Source: Chara braunii (Eukaryota; Streptophyta; Charophyceae; Charales; Characeae). Taken from it: 64,000 nucleotides of DNA. The notes under the pieces were generated by a model that made no database searches, was not told the DNA's origin, and saw only the letters and a program-made list of their open reading frames with translations. The translations under genes and the position numbers were made by a program. Below, piece after piece: positions 53,548 to 64,000 of this stretch; the stretch's first letter is position 1; each line of letters starts with the position of its first letter. The DNA lies in the NCBI GenBank assembly GCA_003427395.1, contig BFEA01000077.1:422800-486799 (forward strand), given 5' to 3'.

Positions 53548-56500
53548 TCCGTCAATGATAAACCCAACCTTGGGCCTTGCACTATTGGTTGCAGTAACGA
53601 ACTTTTAGAGAGATTCAGTAATTGAGATCGGCCAGCGACGGCACGAGAGCGTGGGAGTGGCGTGAAGGAACCACAGGGTTTGAGGGTGCGGCGAGGCTAT
53701 CCTCATGGTTTTGTTGCCCGCGGCGTAGCTCGGCGGGACCAAGGCGATATGAACATTTTTCCTTTTCTCCCCGCCGTGCAGTTCTGCCTTTTAAAATTTT
53801 TGTTGGTTATTATTTTTATCCTTATTTTTATTATTATTATTATTATGGTTATTATTATCTGTTTGTTTTGTTTATCCCCTTTTAAGGTCGGACGCGGGGC
53901 TGATTTTAAGAGTCGTCCGGATTCTTGAGTGTTCAGGAAATTGGTAAAATTTCCCTGCCCTACTTGCGATGAAATACGGACTGGTGAGGTCAACGTGTGA
54001 GAGAGTGGTGGGGTCCAAGGTCGTGGCTTCCCTTGCTTCCCACTTGGAGAGCGTCGATAGCCTAAAGTGAAAAGGAATTGGAGAACAATTCGAGCTGACC
54101 GATGGAGTTGCAGCCTGAGGGTAACAGGGGACGCCGCGGGGGCACGGTCCGCCACCGCGGGGGCACAGTCCGTTGTAAGAAGGTTTGAGCAAGAGCATGC
54201 CAGTTGGACCCCACGAGATAGTGGTCTATGCCTGGGCAGCAGTTGGGGTACCAGGGCGAGGCCCCGAAGTGGCCAGTTCACGTGGGATCCCCTCCACTTC
54301 ATTTTCAAAGTTCACACTTGAATATTTGTTACTAGTACTAACATCTGCATTGGGGCCCGCTTTGCCTGGAACCTTGCTATGAGCCTGCAGCAGACCCGCG
54401 GCTCCGGCTCCGGCTCCGGGACGACTTATGAGTGGGTTGTCCATTAGAGACCTGGAAAGTGGTCAACCGTGGCAGAGCACATGCAGTCCTCTGACGGTTG
54501 GGCGTAGGTGCATTTAGTAGTTGGTTCCCTTCAAAGTTTCCCTCAGGATAGGCGGAGAAATTAAACAATTTATGGGAAAAAGTAAGGGCGGAGTCTGAGA
54601 AGGAGGGGGGACTTTCGTGTGAGTTCTCTGCGGTAGTTACGTGCAAAACGCTCCCGTTGGACCTAGGTATACGCGGCGAGGGACTAATTGACCGTCTGGA
54701 CGCAGACTCATTTGAAGTTTCCCTCACACTCGCGAGACCAGCCAGGCGCATCGGACTGCGCATCACACTGTCAGACTGCTGCCTACTAAATGAGGCGCTA
54801 GTAGCAGAAAGAGGCGAGGATTTGAAGCCGCGAGAAAAAAAGGTGAAGAAAAGGAAGGTTAAATATAGCCACGAAGCCGCGCAGGATGCATGCTGGTGGA
54901 TATGGCGAAGGGAACAGGATAGGTATGGTAAGGGAGAGAACCGATAGCGCGGTTGATTCTTAACAGAATCAGGCGCGGAGAAATGCAAAATAAGGGTTTC
55001 TTGGGAGGGCGAATCAGTTGGTAGCGTTAGTTTCGGTGATAAGCTAGTAGGTAAGGAGTAGGAGAGAGAATGAGCGCGCAAAGGAGAAGGGGAACATGAT
55101 TATGGTGGAAGCAAAACGGGTAAATGAAGATCCTAAACGGAGGTTATCGAGTACCGCGAGTTTAATGGCGGGCTCAGATCTTACGATAAGAATGCAGGTT
55201 GGATACTATGGGAGACATAGGTTGTGCGCGAGAGGAGCGAATTCGGAGCACAGCGTATTCGGTCATCTTCTAGCGAGAACGTTGTTCTGCTGTTCCTCGA
55301 GTTCTTATGCTCGTTGTCATTACTACTGGTCATCGAGCTCCCCGCATCCGCCGCGTCCTCCATAGCAATCATGGTCGTTGTCGGTATCGTAGCTCGTCGT
55401 GATCCGAGTCTTTCCTTCCCACGATTTAACTCCCCCCACTTAGAATGAACCTGGCCCAGCAAACGGCCAGGTACGTTCATATGCATGGTACTACGGTAGA
55501 GAGGAGGGACAACAAAAGAGAGAGAGAGGAAGGACAATGAGAGGAAGCTGGAGGTTGTGCAACGCATCTGAGGCTGCACAAGAGGGGAGTGACTCAGAGA
55601 GAGGTGTGAGTTGATGTGTTCTAACGGAAGCCTCATGTCTGCTCTGTGAGGAGGTGAGCCACGGAGGAAGGAGACTTACATATTAGTCGGTGTGTTGCCC
55701 GTCCGACGTAGGAAGTCATCGATGACAAGCGGCAAAGTTTGAGAGTTACCTGCTGTCGGGGCTGCTACCGATCCTGTTGATGGAGTAGTAAGGAGAGAGT
55801 AGACCGTGTGGCTTGAAGACTTAGTTGTTGGTTGGCGTACTACACCTCATGACCGACTAGATCTCGTTGTTGCATTACTACGGGAAGAAAGAGGACTATG
55901 TTTTAGATCCACAACCCGTGTCTTGAACTGTAGTCAATACAGCTCCGACATCGAAGCTCCACCGGGCTCGAGCATAGGAAGTGAAGGATGTTGTCCGGTG
56001 GAGGTTGACTAAGGCGCGCTCAACGGGAGCAGAGAACTCGTGTGGAGTGGAGGAGCGATACTTTGGCTGGTTTGAAGTTCCAATATATGGAGATAAACTA
56101 TGGGGCGTGACTTGTCGACTCCTTGACGTTTAAGTTGCAAAGCTTATTTGGGTCTGGTTGTCAGTACGAGTGTGAGTTGTGAAGGTACTCGTTTATCGGG
56201 ACTGCTGTCAGTCGAGAGCCAACCATTTGTGCTGAAGCGAACCTCAACAATTTGGGTGCAACTGTTGTTTTCAGGATTGTAGCTGTCTACTTAGTCTTGT
56301 TGTTGTACTCCTTTCAGCAGCGCAGTTTTGCTGAGTCATTGGGTACTTCACATTGCTATGTTTTTCTCCTACTACTTGAATAGAGCACGAGGGCGTGCTC
56401 TATTCAAACACGACCCTTCTAGGCTACATAACGGCGGTGTGATAATAGAGAACGACAATTTAAGTAGAATGAGGAGTTATTGCGCATATTGATCATGCTT

Positions 56501-57059
56501 TCGACCATGACTGCGATTCGGTTGTTCTTACTGCGGATTGGTCACTATTGCGGGACCTTTAGGCGCATGAAGGTATCAAGGCACTCTCCTGAGAGTTGAG
56601 TCTGTCCCCCTCCTGTATCTCAAGAGTCTGAAATCCCTCATTCTGTCCTTCTTAATATAAATCTAGTCTATGGTTACGAGAGGAAGGCGGCCGACGTGAT
56701 TGCAACCCGTAGGACCGCATCAAGGCTTTGTGGGGAGGCTGCCCACCGCTTGCGGCAGCTTTGCCCAAACTCAGAAGGAGTTTTGGAGGCAGGGAATTGA
56801 AAGGTAAAATTTCATCCTCCTTCTATAAACTCAGTTAACACCCTTACCTGTACATCTTGCTACAGATTGACCAGTATATTGCATGCACCCCAGTAACTTA
56901 TCTTTATGTTTGACTTTCTATACACAAATCAGACTTAAGTAAAGAAATGCATCTGTAATCGCAGTTTCGCTTTTGTTGTTTGTCTAAAGTCATATTGTGA
57001 AAAAAAATTGCATTTGGGGGAAAGACGGGGAAAGGTGGTTTTGCTTGCGTCTGACTGGG

Positions 57060-57778
57060 TCAACCAAAGGTTGGGCATCGTACTAAGTTGGACGACCGAG
57101 TGGAGGACCAGACATTGTTCCATAAGTTTGGATGGTCTGGTTGCTCTGACTTGTGAGGGTTGCATGCGTTTGTTTCTCAAGGACCCAAGCAATTGTTCCA
57201 TAAGTTTGAATGACTTGGTTGCCTGTTTATTTTTGGGGTTTCTGATGTTTCTTCGTTTCTGAAGGGAGGAGTTTGAGCAATTGTTCCATAAGTTTGGATG
57301 AATCGAACTTCTTCTTGTTTTGTTCTGAGGGAGGATCAGGCGAAGGATTTAACATTGTTCCATAAGTTTAGATGGTCTCGTTTGGAGCCACGCACATGCC
57401 GGAACCAAATGGTAAATTTTGTTTGTACCTTTATATTGTTCTACTTATGAACAGGCTAGTTAGACAATTGCTCCATAAGATTGGATGACATGACTATAAC
57501 TTATCCCAAACAAAGAGAGTATTAATTAAAAATTAATAGGTTGTACGGAGTGATAGGTTGAACCTTGTTTCTAAGTTGAACGGTTCAGTCATATGCTGCC
57601 TTAAAAGACTAAGGTGAAAAAAATAAATATAACTTCGATATTTTTGAACAGTTCAGGGCGACTAGCGTGGACGACCCAGTCATATGCCCAAAGAAAAGAA
57701 ACGTTGTGGTGCCCTGCGTTTGTGTATATTGAATGGCTGAGCTAGACAATTGTTTCATAAGTTTGGATGATCTAGATT
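57060..57778 (+). other. Hairpin row with shared loop, 3' LTR
   Basis: 57,107-57,141 (ACCAGAC/GTCTGGT), 57,183-57,220 (CCCAAG/CTTGGT), 57,270-57,309 (AGTTTGA/TCGAACTT), about 57,335-57,380 (weak stem), 57,454-57,499 (GGCTAGTTAGAC / ATGACTATAACT) and 57,743-57,778 (TGAGCTAGAC/GATCTAGATTTA). The loop is CAATTGTTCCATAAGTTTGG or a close variant at nearly all sites, as in the 5' LTR. Confidence 0.85.
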
Positions 57779-58067
57779 TACGCCTTATGTAAGCTGGGTG
57801 TAACAAACAAATTATTGAAAGACTATGAATTCTTGTTTGACAAGTTTTAACCTTGGGGCTGGTGAACGTACTTATCATTGTGGTTTGATCTTGCATGTGG
57901 CTGCATGAGATCTCTCCTTAGTCAGAATTTCAGTTTGACAGGTAGTTGTTTTAGTTGCTCGTTATGTGCTAGAGTTATAAGAATTAGTTCAAATTTTGCA
58001 TTTTCTTTGCTAACATTGTTTTTACTTATGACAATTCCCGCATTTTCTGGGATCATTTGTTATACTT

Positions 58068-58655
58068 TGCTTTGTATAAATCTTGAAAAGGTACTTCTCC
58101 TACGGGAAGCATTGTCGAAATTTCTACAAAACCAAGGAGTTAGTCAAATCTGACTTTCAAAATTCAACTGTTTCTCTAAGTTTTATATCCGGCTTAGTAC
58201 AAATCAGAAAGTTTTATTTTCCAGGGAAAGTACTGCTAAAATTTTTGCTTATTCAGGGAATAAGAGACAAAATTTAGCTTTGGAGTCAAATTATTTAAGG
58301 TTCTGAACTTAAACTTCTATAAATTTTGAAAAGTTACTTTCTCTACGGGAAGCGCTGCCGGAATTTTTACAAATCAATGGAGTTAATTAAATTTTATCTC
58401 GATAGAATTCAAATCTTATGTTCGAGTTCATATCTGAGTCACTATGAATCTGGGAAGTCCACCTCTCTAAAGGAAATGCTGCCTAAATTTTTACTGATTC
58501 GGAGATTTAAACAAAATTTGACTTTCCAAAAGTTTGAGATTATTTTAGTTTTTGTATTCGGACTAATATAATTTCTGAAAAATCACTTTTCCTACGGGAA
58601 GTGTTGCCGAAAGTTTCTTAGTTCGAAGTAGTTAGATTGTATTTTGACAGGTAGC
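58068..58655 (+). repeat. 123-bp tandem array, five units, 3' LTR
   Basis: Alternating types A-B-A-B-A: CTACGGGAAGCATTGTCGAAAT, CCAGGGAAAGTACTGCTAAAAT, CTACGGGAAGCGCTGCCGGAAT, CTAAAGGAAATGCTGCCTAAAT, CTACGGGAAGTGTTGCCGAAAG. Confidence 0.8.
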
Positions 58656-60349
58656 GATTCTACCTGAATAGGGGAGATTCTGCCAAAGGTCGGTTTTTCT
58701 TTGAACGCTTGCTTAGAAGTAGACTTAGACGTAGTTAGCAAAAAAATCTGGAGTGAGAATGCGCTATGAAGATTTATTCCCCATGCACTGATAGTCTTGT
58801 CTTGGGCATTGAATTATTTTGTGTCACTGACATTCTTTGGATATTTTAATTCAGGATTGAGACTAGATTCAGCTTGATCCTATAAGGATCATCTTCTGTT
58901 ATCACTGATAACAGGTCGGTTGTCATTTCGTAGGTTTACGATTCAACTCCAATTCACTCTTGCTACTCAACCTAAAGGCCTTAGACCCGTGGTTTGATTT
59001 GTTTCACCAAGATTTTATTGAATGGTCATTTAACAAAAATACTGAGTGTGTGTTTTATTTGTGGAAGGTTGGACAAAGGTTAGGGTTTGTATGGCTAAAG
59101 CGAGGGGGTGTGAACGCAGAGAATTGTTGAGTTTCCCCTATGTAATGTTTTGACTTTTTTATGAATCTTTGATGTGATTGCAGTTACGTTTTTTGGTTCG
59201 GACTCTAGGTTTGATTGCCTGTTACCACACACATATATATGGTTGAGAGACGTCCCACTGTGATTATGAGAAGTGATCGTCCCATATTATATACTTTTTT
59301 TTATATATGTACATACATATGCCTTGAGCGTCCGCGCGGCCTACTGCGACCGTGCTTAAGAGTTAAACAAATTATACTTTGAAAAAAAAAGGAGACCCCC
59401 TTTATTCTTTGCTGTTTAAAATTTTTGTAGTTGGACGTTGGAGTCTGTGACAACCGTCAAAGTTAACCCCCTTGATCTCTCTCCACACTGTGGATGATGT
59501 AGCTTGCCTCCAAGGCCTCGATAGACGACTGCCACCACAGGTAGGAACCTGTTAACCACCCACTTTCCACAGGGTGCAGAAAAGGGTGTGGTGATCAACC
59601 GCCTTAATGGTTGTTTAGCGTCGAGAGACTAAACCTTCAAGGCGCGTGTCAGCCAACACTTAAGTATCGAATGCGAGTCTCGAGACTATCGAGGACCGTG
59701 TGATTATGGTACTGCGTATTACTCCATCGTAGTGACCGTTTTCGACGTTTAAATTGTTAGTCAATATGAAAAGACCTTACATCCGCGCGATTTTATACTA
59801 AGTCTCGCGTGCGTCGCCTATTTGATTTTCGTGTTGGAAGGTTATGGATTAGATATTGAAGGGACTAGGAGTGTTTCGGTTATTTTGTTTTGTATGTGTA
59901 TTTGATTTTTTTCTATTTCAACATGGTGTAACGCGTGGTGAGTGGAATGTGTCATAGTCGACCGACGACGAGTCGCGCTTAGGACTTCAAACCCCCAATG
60001 CGTCGGTTTGCTTGCGGATCTGATAGAGGCATAGGACCGCGCGTACCCCCTATGCTACAACGTATAAGAAACGTTCTCGATTGACCCACCTCTACGAGTG
60101 CAACAGATTAACTTTCGTACTGTGAACTGGTAGCTCGGCGGGGGTACGCCCACCAAAGGGAGGTGACAACTCCGCAGATGGAGGTAAGTTGTACCTCGCA
60201 TAGGCCCTATCCTGTTGTAGGGGCTCGCGAGAGGTATGGTTGGCGCACTCGGCCGGAGCGGTTACAGAAGCTCCATTTGTAGCGCGATATGACCAAATCC
60301 TGCATGACGCGGTCGGGAAGGTCCCCTTGCGGGACCAATGCGCTGGACA

Positions 60350-60470
60350 ACGACCCACGGCCAACCAACTATAATGTAATTGTTACAACCGTACAACGGT
60401 TACTATGTGAAATACTGAAGTATTGCATAATTTCCACACGCATGCATAGCAGAACATGCGATTTATGCGT
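60350..60470 (+). repeat. 380-bp tandem repeat resumes
   Basis: Begins ACGA, then CCAACCAACTATAATGTAAT and AGTATTGCATAATTTCCAC at 60,419, which match the ends and starts of units at 40,331-41,369. This is the right-hand target of the giant element. Confidence 0.85.
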
Positions 60471-60720
60471 GCCACCCTTGTGTAGGGGCCATGCCTATTG
60501 ACGCGTGTCATCCTCGCTCCACCACTCTCAACATACAAAAAAAAAAAAAAAAAACCCGAAGGAAACAAAGGACAACATATCGTGTTTTTTTTTTTCTTTT
60601 TTTTTCACTCTATTTATGCATGTCATCCTTGCGCAGGGGCCATGCCTATTGACGAGTGTCATCCTTGGTCCACCACTCTTAACATGCACAAAAGACAAAA
60701 AATAAAAAGAATGAAAAAAT
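60471..60720. repeat. Two-unit tandem repeat, about 143 bp
   Basis: TGCGTGCCACCCTTGTGTAG at about 60,475 and TGCATGTCATCCTTGCGCAG at about 60,617. Each is followed by GGGGCCATGCCTATTGACG, then CCACCACTCT, AACAT and an A-rich run. Confidence 0.75.
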
Positions 60721-60739
60721 GACAACATATATGGCAATC

Positions 60740-60900
60740 ATGAACGTCTCCAGGTTTTGGGAGAGTATTCGGTCTCATTCTCCACATTTGCAACAGTAGT
60801 GGAGTAAAGCCCTCCGTCGTGGACCGAGAGTGAATCCTCCGGTAAGCACATGGAAAAATACATTGCCATCTTTTTGTCGTTAGGAGAGGATCTGCCATAT
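60740..60900 (+). repeat. GAATCCTCC..CATGGAAA dispersed repeat, copy 1
   Basis: GAGTGAATCCTCCGGTAAGC, then ACATGGAAAAATACATTGCC, then ATCTTTTTGTCG (60,824-60,880). Related copies at 63,148, 63,278 and, inverted, about 63,575-63,670. ATTTTTGTCGTTAGGAGAG is locally duplicated (60,871 and 60,900). Confidence 0.6.
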
Positions 60901-61982
60901 TTTTGTCGTTAGGAGAGCGAGACCCTTGTTCTCGTTTGTCCTTTTTTCTTTTCCAGTAGATTCATGATTCTTTTTTTTTTCCCACATTGATTTGTTTTTT
61001 TTCTCCTTCTTTCTTCATTTTATAATAAATGGTTCTGGTTCCTATGGTTGCCAATTCAAAGGTCCTGAGTCCGAGTCCTGAAGCCGCGCCCCGAGGCAGA
61101 GAGCTCTCAAAAAGACACACCGGGAGACAGAAAAGGGGCACAAGGTGAAAGCCAAGCCTTGCTCTTGAAACTCTCAGCCTTCGTAGAAAGCCTGAAGATT
61201 GCGGTTGCAAAATAGGAAAAGACAACTTGCAGTGTGCAGTCTTACCGGACATCTGTCAAAATTGGAACGATACAGAGAACATGACCCCTGTGCAAGGATA
61301 ACACACATAAATCAAGAAATGGTCTAATTGTTTAAGAAAAAAACAAAACAAAAAGCATTGCAGTGTGCCCATGGAACACGATCAATGCAGCTGTGACCGA
61401 AGAGGGGCGATGCCATGCCGCACAAAGGACGAAAAAATATGGCTGTGTATCTTACGAAAATCCTAAAAATTAGTAAAAAATGATATGTTATGAAGAAAAA
61501 TAAAATAAACAACATTTGCGTGAGCATAACATCCAAATTCATTACCAAATTCGAGTTAAAAATCAAATACATAAATAAAGCTAATAAAAAAAAATTAAAA
61601 AATGAAAAGAGACTAGGCTACCACCCGGGCCGCCCGGGTCACCCTATTTTCCCGGACGGCCCAGCCGTGCAAGGACCAGGGAAGGTCCTAGCAAAAAAAA
61701 AAAATCAAAAAAATCCGAAAAAAAACTATGTTATGCAGAAAAATAAACTGAACAACTTCTGGCTCAGGGACCTAGTCCCACTAGCTCCGTTGAGCTAGGT
61801 CAACGTGGGGTTTTCGAGCCTGTGTGACTGTGCGCGACAAGGGAGATGCACGTTGTCCAATTCATCTAACGGTCCGTTTTTAATAAAAAGGGAAATAGAG
61901 ACCATCTTCTCTTTTTCTTACAACAAAAAACAGACTAAATCCTTTCTCTCGAATACTACTACCCCTACCCTCGCCACTTTCC
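60901..61982. other. No gene; A/T-rich
   Basis: Poly-T and poly-A patches, short frames of Lys/Asn composition. CCCGGGCCGCCCGGG at about 61,624-61,638 is a local palindrome. Confidence 0.4.
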
Positions 61983-62024
61983 GTTGAACTAGTTGTCTCC
62001 TTTTTCCGAGACAGCTAGTTCAAC
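61983..62024. repeat. Hairpin, 16-17 bp arms
   Basis: GTTGAACTAGTTGTCTC (61,983-61,999) pairs with GAGACAGCTAGTTCAAC (62,008-62,024) with one mismatch around an 8-nt loop. Terminator-like in form, but in this eukaryotic context it is more likely the end of a foldback element. Confidence 0.8.
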
Positions 62025-62246
62025 GACCCTCTTGTTCCCCCAACAGGCATTTTTCAAGAGAAACTGAACGAGCCTCCTTCCGTTTGCCATTTTTGGACGG
62101 GATTCGGGCACCTCTTCATTTTCTGCTGTGGAAGTGCCTGTATGCCACTCCGATTGTGAAAAATGAAAAACGAGAACAATTGTATTCCTGCCATTTATAA
62201 ATGCATTTCTCATTTGAAATTGAATTAAAATGATTTTTTTTAGCTG

Positions 62247-62281
62247 TTGCACCGTTGAGCTGCCTCAACTAAACGGTGCAA
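62247..62281. repeat. Hairpin TTGCACCGTT/AACGGTGCAA
   Basis: Perfect 10-bp arms with an inner GTTGAG/CTCAAC alternative pairing. Shares CGTTGA with the hairpin at 61,983-62,024, about 220 bp away; the two may mark ends of one insertion. Confidence 0.7.
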
Positions 62282-62309
62282 GTGGGACAAGGTCCCAGGG
62301 TCACATCGA

Positions 62310-62640
62310 AATTAAATGCCCTGAAAATTTACAGATGTGTACTGCACATAATAAAAAACTCATTAAAAAAGTTTCAAAAAATAATAGAGTTTCTTTGGCC
62401 CCGCAATAAAGTGAAATCAAAAAGTGAAAAGTAATAAAACACAAAATAACGAGTCGGCGAGCACGTTTTGAGTCTTTTGACACCGCCATCTTTGGCGATT
62501 TTTAATTTTTGTTTGGCTCAGCAAAATGACTTCAAAATTTGTAGGCATGTACCTTACATCATAGAGCACTCACAAAAACAAATTCAGAAAATAAAACTTA
62601 TTTTTAAGCCCCGAAATAATTTTTGACGGGGGCCAAACGC
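62310..62640. repeat. Diverged direct repeat, A-rich
   Basis: The segment from about 62,318 (GAAAATTTACAGATGTGTAC ... GCCCCGCAATAAAGTGAA) and that from about 62,530 (CAAAATTTGTAGGCATGTAC ... GCCCCGAAATAATTTTTGA) align over about 100 bp, in the same orientation. Confidence 0.55.
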
Positions 62641-62677
62641 CATCGGGTTGGCACCCCAAACGGGGCCTCGATCGCCC

Positions 62678-62715
62678 GTACGTACGGAGGTCGGCCTGGG
62701 GACCTCCGTACGTAC
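62678..62715. repeat. Hairpin with perfect 15-bp arms
   Basis: GTACGTACGGAGGTC (62,678-62,692) pairs with GACCTCCGTACGTAC (62,701-62,715) around an 8-nt loop. Confidence 0.85.
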
Positions 62716-62727
62716 AGGCTGGTGACC

Positions 62728-62730
<3 letters not shown>

Positions 62731-62779
<49 letters not shown>

Positions 62780-62950
62780 TCACAAACAGAACTGCCCGGT
62801 AAAACCGTAGGCAGAGAGAGAGAAGAGGACAACAAACGAGGGGCTGTGACAAATATATATATATATATATATCGTCACAAATAGAACTGCCCGGTAAACC
62901 GTAGGCAGAGAGAGAGAAGAGGACAACAAACGAGGGGCTGTATATGTATA
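62731..62950. repeat. TA runs with a 95-bp duplicated unit
   Basis: Two nearly identical 70-bp segments (CGTCACAAACAGAACTGCCC at 62,778 and CGTCACAAATAGAACTGCCC at 62,873, each ending AACAAACGAGGGGCTGT) separated and bordered by TA dinucleotide runs. Their GTCACA and TGTGAC ends are inverted. Confidence 0.85.
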
Positions 62951-63147
62951 TATATTATATATCCTTCTAGGCTGGCACCACAGCAGTGGTGCGAGGGCAA
63001 GGTTTGTATCAGCTCCTCATCACCATGATGAAGGGTGATCGGGCATTGCCGACCGCGCAAACCGGCGATGCTAGTGTCTAGCATCTTTGGCCAGTCACTC
63101 GGATTGCCATATTTTTTGTCTTTTGTGCAGGGAAGTGTGCAAAATGA

Positions 63148-63340
63148 GACTGAATCCGCCACTGGAACATGGAAAGATACAGTGACATATTTTTTTGTGG
63201 TTTGTGCATGTGGAGAGTTGACGACCGGCGACCATAGTCCTCTCTAGTCCCTGCACACTGAGGGCCTCCCTCCACTAAGAATGAATCTTCCGCTAGAGCA
63301 TGGAAAGATGCAATGCAATGCCATATTATATATTTTGTCT
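63148..63340 (+). repeat. GAATGAATCTTCCGC dispersed repeat, two copies
   Basis: 63,148: TGAATCCGCCACTGGAACAT then GGAAAGATACAGTGACATAT. 63,278: AGAATGAATCTTCCGC then TAGAGCATGGAAAGATGCAA. The GAATGAATCTT core is the same as in the hairpin arms at 129-305. Confidence 0.6.
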
Positions 63341-64000
63341 TTCTGTGGAGCGGGCCTCTGAACCCTGTGCTACAGACCTGTGTTGACACCTCGCATGAAG
63401 CAAATGCCTGGGCCAGGTCAGTCAAAATGATGATATCGCAAGGCCCCTCGAACAGTATCCCGTCCCAGGGACATCCGTCAAAATTGGAACGATGCAACAA
63501 CAAAAAAACAAAAATAAAATTGCAATGTACCTCTCGCTCCACTACTCTACACATCCACAAAAGGCCACAAAGTACGGGGGTGTACCTTTTCCATGCTCTG
63601 CCGCAAGATTCATTCGCATTGCCCCACCACACCTTTCTGTGCTGTACCGCAAGATTCATTCTCATTGCCCCGCTGTGGACGTGGGGATCCAATTGTTTTC
63701 TTTGATTTATAGCCTGCCAAACTTCGATGTACTTGGATGTCTTTGTTTAGCCACTTTGGCAGAGCTTGTGCTAAAGGTTCTACCTCATTTGGACAAGTGT
63801 CTCTTGTGCTAGAGGTTCTACCTTATTTGGCCAACCATCCGAACGAGAGAACCTCAAAAGACAAAGGAAATACTAAATGAAAGGGCTTACCCAAATGATA
63901 CTTACGTGGCCCGTATTTCGGTCAGGTACATGCAGTTGAATAAAAAACGACCTCCCGTCTTTCTTCTCAGGCTTCCACCCTCTTCCAACTCGCACCCGCA
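63341..64000. other. No gene; inverted copies of the dispersed repeat
   Basis: GCCGCAAGATTCATTCGCATTG (63,600) and ACCGCAAGATTCATTCTCATTG (63,646) are the reverse orientation of the repeat at 63,278 and are themselves a short duplication. CTAAAGGTTCTACCTCATTTGG is duplicated at about 63,772 and 63,811. No coding evidence. Confidence 0.45.

Larger units (their letters stand above)
41370..60349 (+). mobile_element. Giant LTR retrotransposon, ~19 kb, non-autonomous
   Basis: Whole element: 5' LTR 41,370-48,763, primer site 48,766-48,784, gag-protease relic, 3' LTR 53,165-60,349. Both LTRs run TG..CA. The target tandem repeat is interrupted on the left and continues on the right. LTR identity by eye is roughly 85-90% in the parts compared, mostly transitions, so the insertion is old. 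No RT, RNase H or integrase was found in the 4.4-kb interior, so movement would have needed proteins from another element. LTRs make up about 77% of the element, which is extreme; usual plant LTRs are about 0.2-5 kb. Confidence 0.85.
53165..60349 (+). mobile_element. 3' LTR of the giant element, 7,185 bp
   Basis: Starts TGTCGGTGCAAATACCC, ends CAATGCGCTGGACA. It is the most complete of the three LTRs: it has the full five-unit 123-bp array and lacks the two small insertions seen in the 5' LTR. Minus-strand frames of 201 and 234 codons (53,703-54,308; 54,377-55,081) cross the U3/R part. They are only partly open in the 5' LTR and absent in the solo LTR, so I do not call them genes. Confidence 0.85.

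Noticed and set aside
53703-55081. Minus-strand frames of 201 and 234 codons in the 3' LTR
   Set aside because: The matching 5' LTR frames (41,952-42,404; 42,432-42,947) end at different places and the solo LTR has none. No known domain. Openness fits GC-rich composition.
57060-57778. Regularly repeated loop motif considered as a CRISPR-like array
   Set aside because: Eukaryotic context, irregular spacing, repeats embedded in diverged LTR copies, and the variable parts are self-complementary, not foreign-like spacers.

Overview
The window looks like repeat-dominated nuclear DNA of a large-genome plant-lineage eukaryote. No confident intact host gene, rRNA or tRNA was found. Reading frames are short and broken, while LTR-retrotransposon relics, foldback insertions, minisatellites and long CT/GA and TA tracts fill most of the 64 kb. 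The gag-protease family in the 49-52 kb relic is one I associate with the charophyte alga Chara braunii. That is recollection, not a search, so I put the host as a charophyte or other streptophyte at moderate confidence.

Layout. 1-545: CT/GA microsatellites with perfect palindromes. 1,091-2,620: decayed Ty3/gypsy relic (element A) with a gag start followed almost directly by integrase pieces, then a minisatellite. 7,290-16,660: a longer Ty3/gypsy relic (element B): LTR end and tRNA-Leu-like primer site, four repeats of an unrecognised protein module, gag with zinc knuckle, protease, RT with YIDD, RNase H and integrase. It carries two small insertions. 17-19 kb: short direct repeats and an 86-bp-arm hairpin. 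20,343-27,290: solo LTR (LTR copy 1). 28.2 kb: one uninterrupted 181-codon ORF. 32.4-37.5 kb: coding relics that appear to share the element B module, a second copy of the LTR-end/primer-site segment, and four consecutive minisatellites. 38.6-39.3 kb: degenerate GTCCCA repeats. 40,331-41,369: a 380-bp tandem repeat.

41,370-60,349 is the main result: one LTR retrotransposon of about 19 kb with LTRs of 7,394 and 7,185 bp around only 4.4 kb of internal DNA. A tRNA-Asp primer site follows the 5' LTR, the interior codes only for gag and protease, and the 380-bp target repeat resumes after the 3' LTR, with a 4-bp duplication. A palindromic TATA box lies about 373 bp into every LTR copy, so nearly 7 kb of each LTR is predicted to be R-U5, meaning transcribed.

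That predicted RNA contains the most unusual signal in the window: a row of about six hairpins, each with a different self-complementary stem but the same loop (core CCATAAGTTTGG), present in all three LTR copies. The 5' part of the loop differs between the two LTR subfamilies, and it differs at essentially every hairpin together. Downstream is a 123-bp tandem array alternating two unit types. I propose, as inference only, that these are cis-acting RNA elements such as Gag-binding or packaging sites of a non-autonomous giant element.
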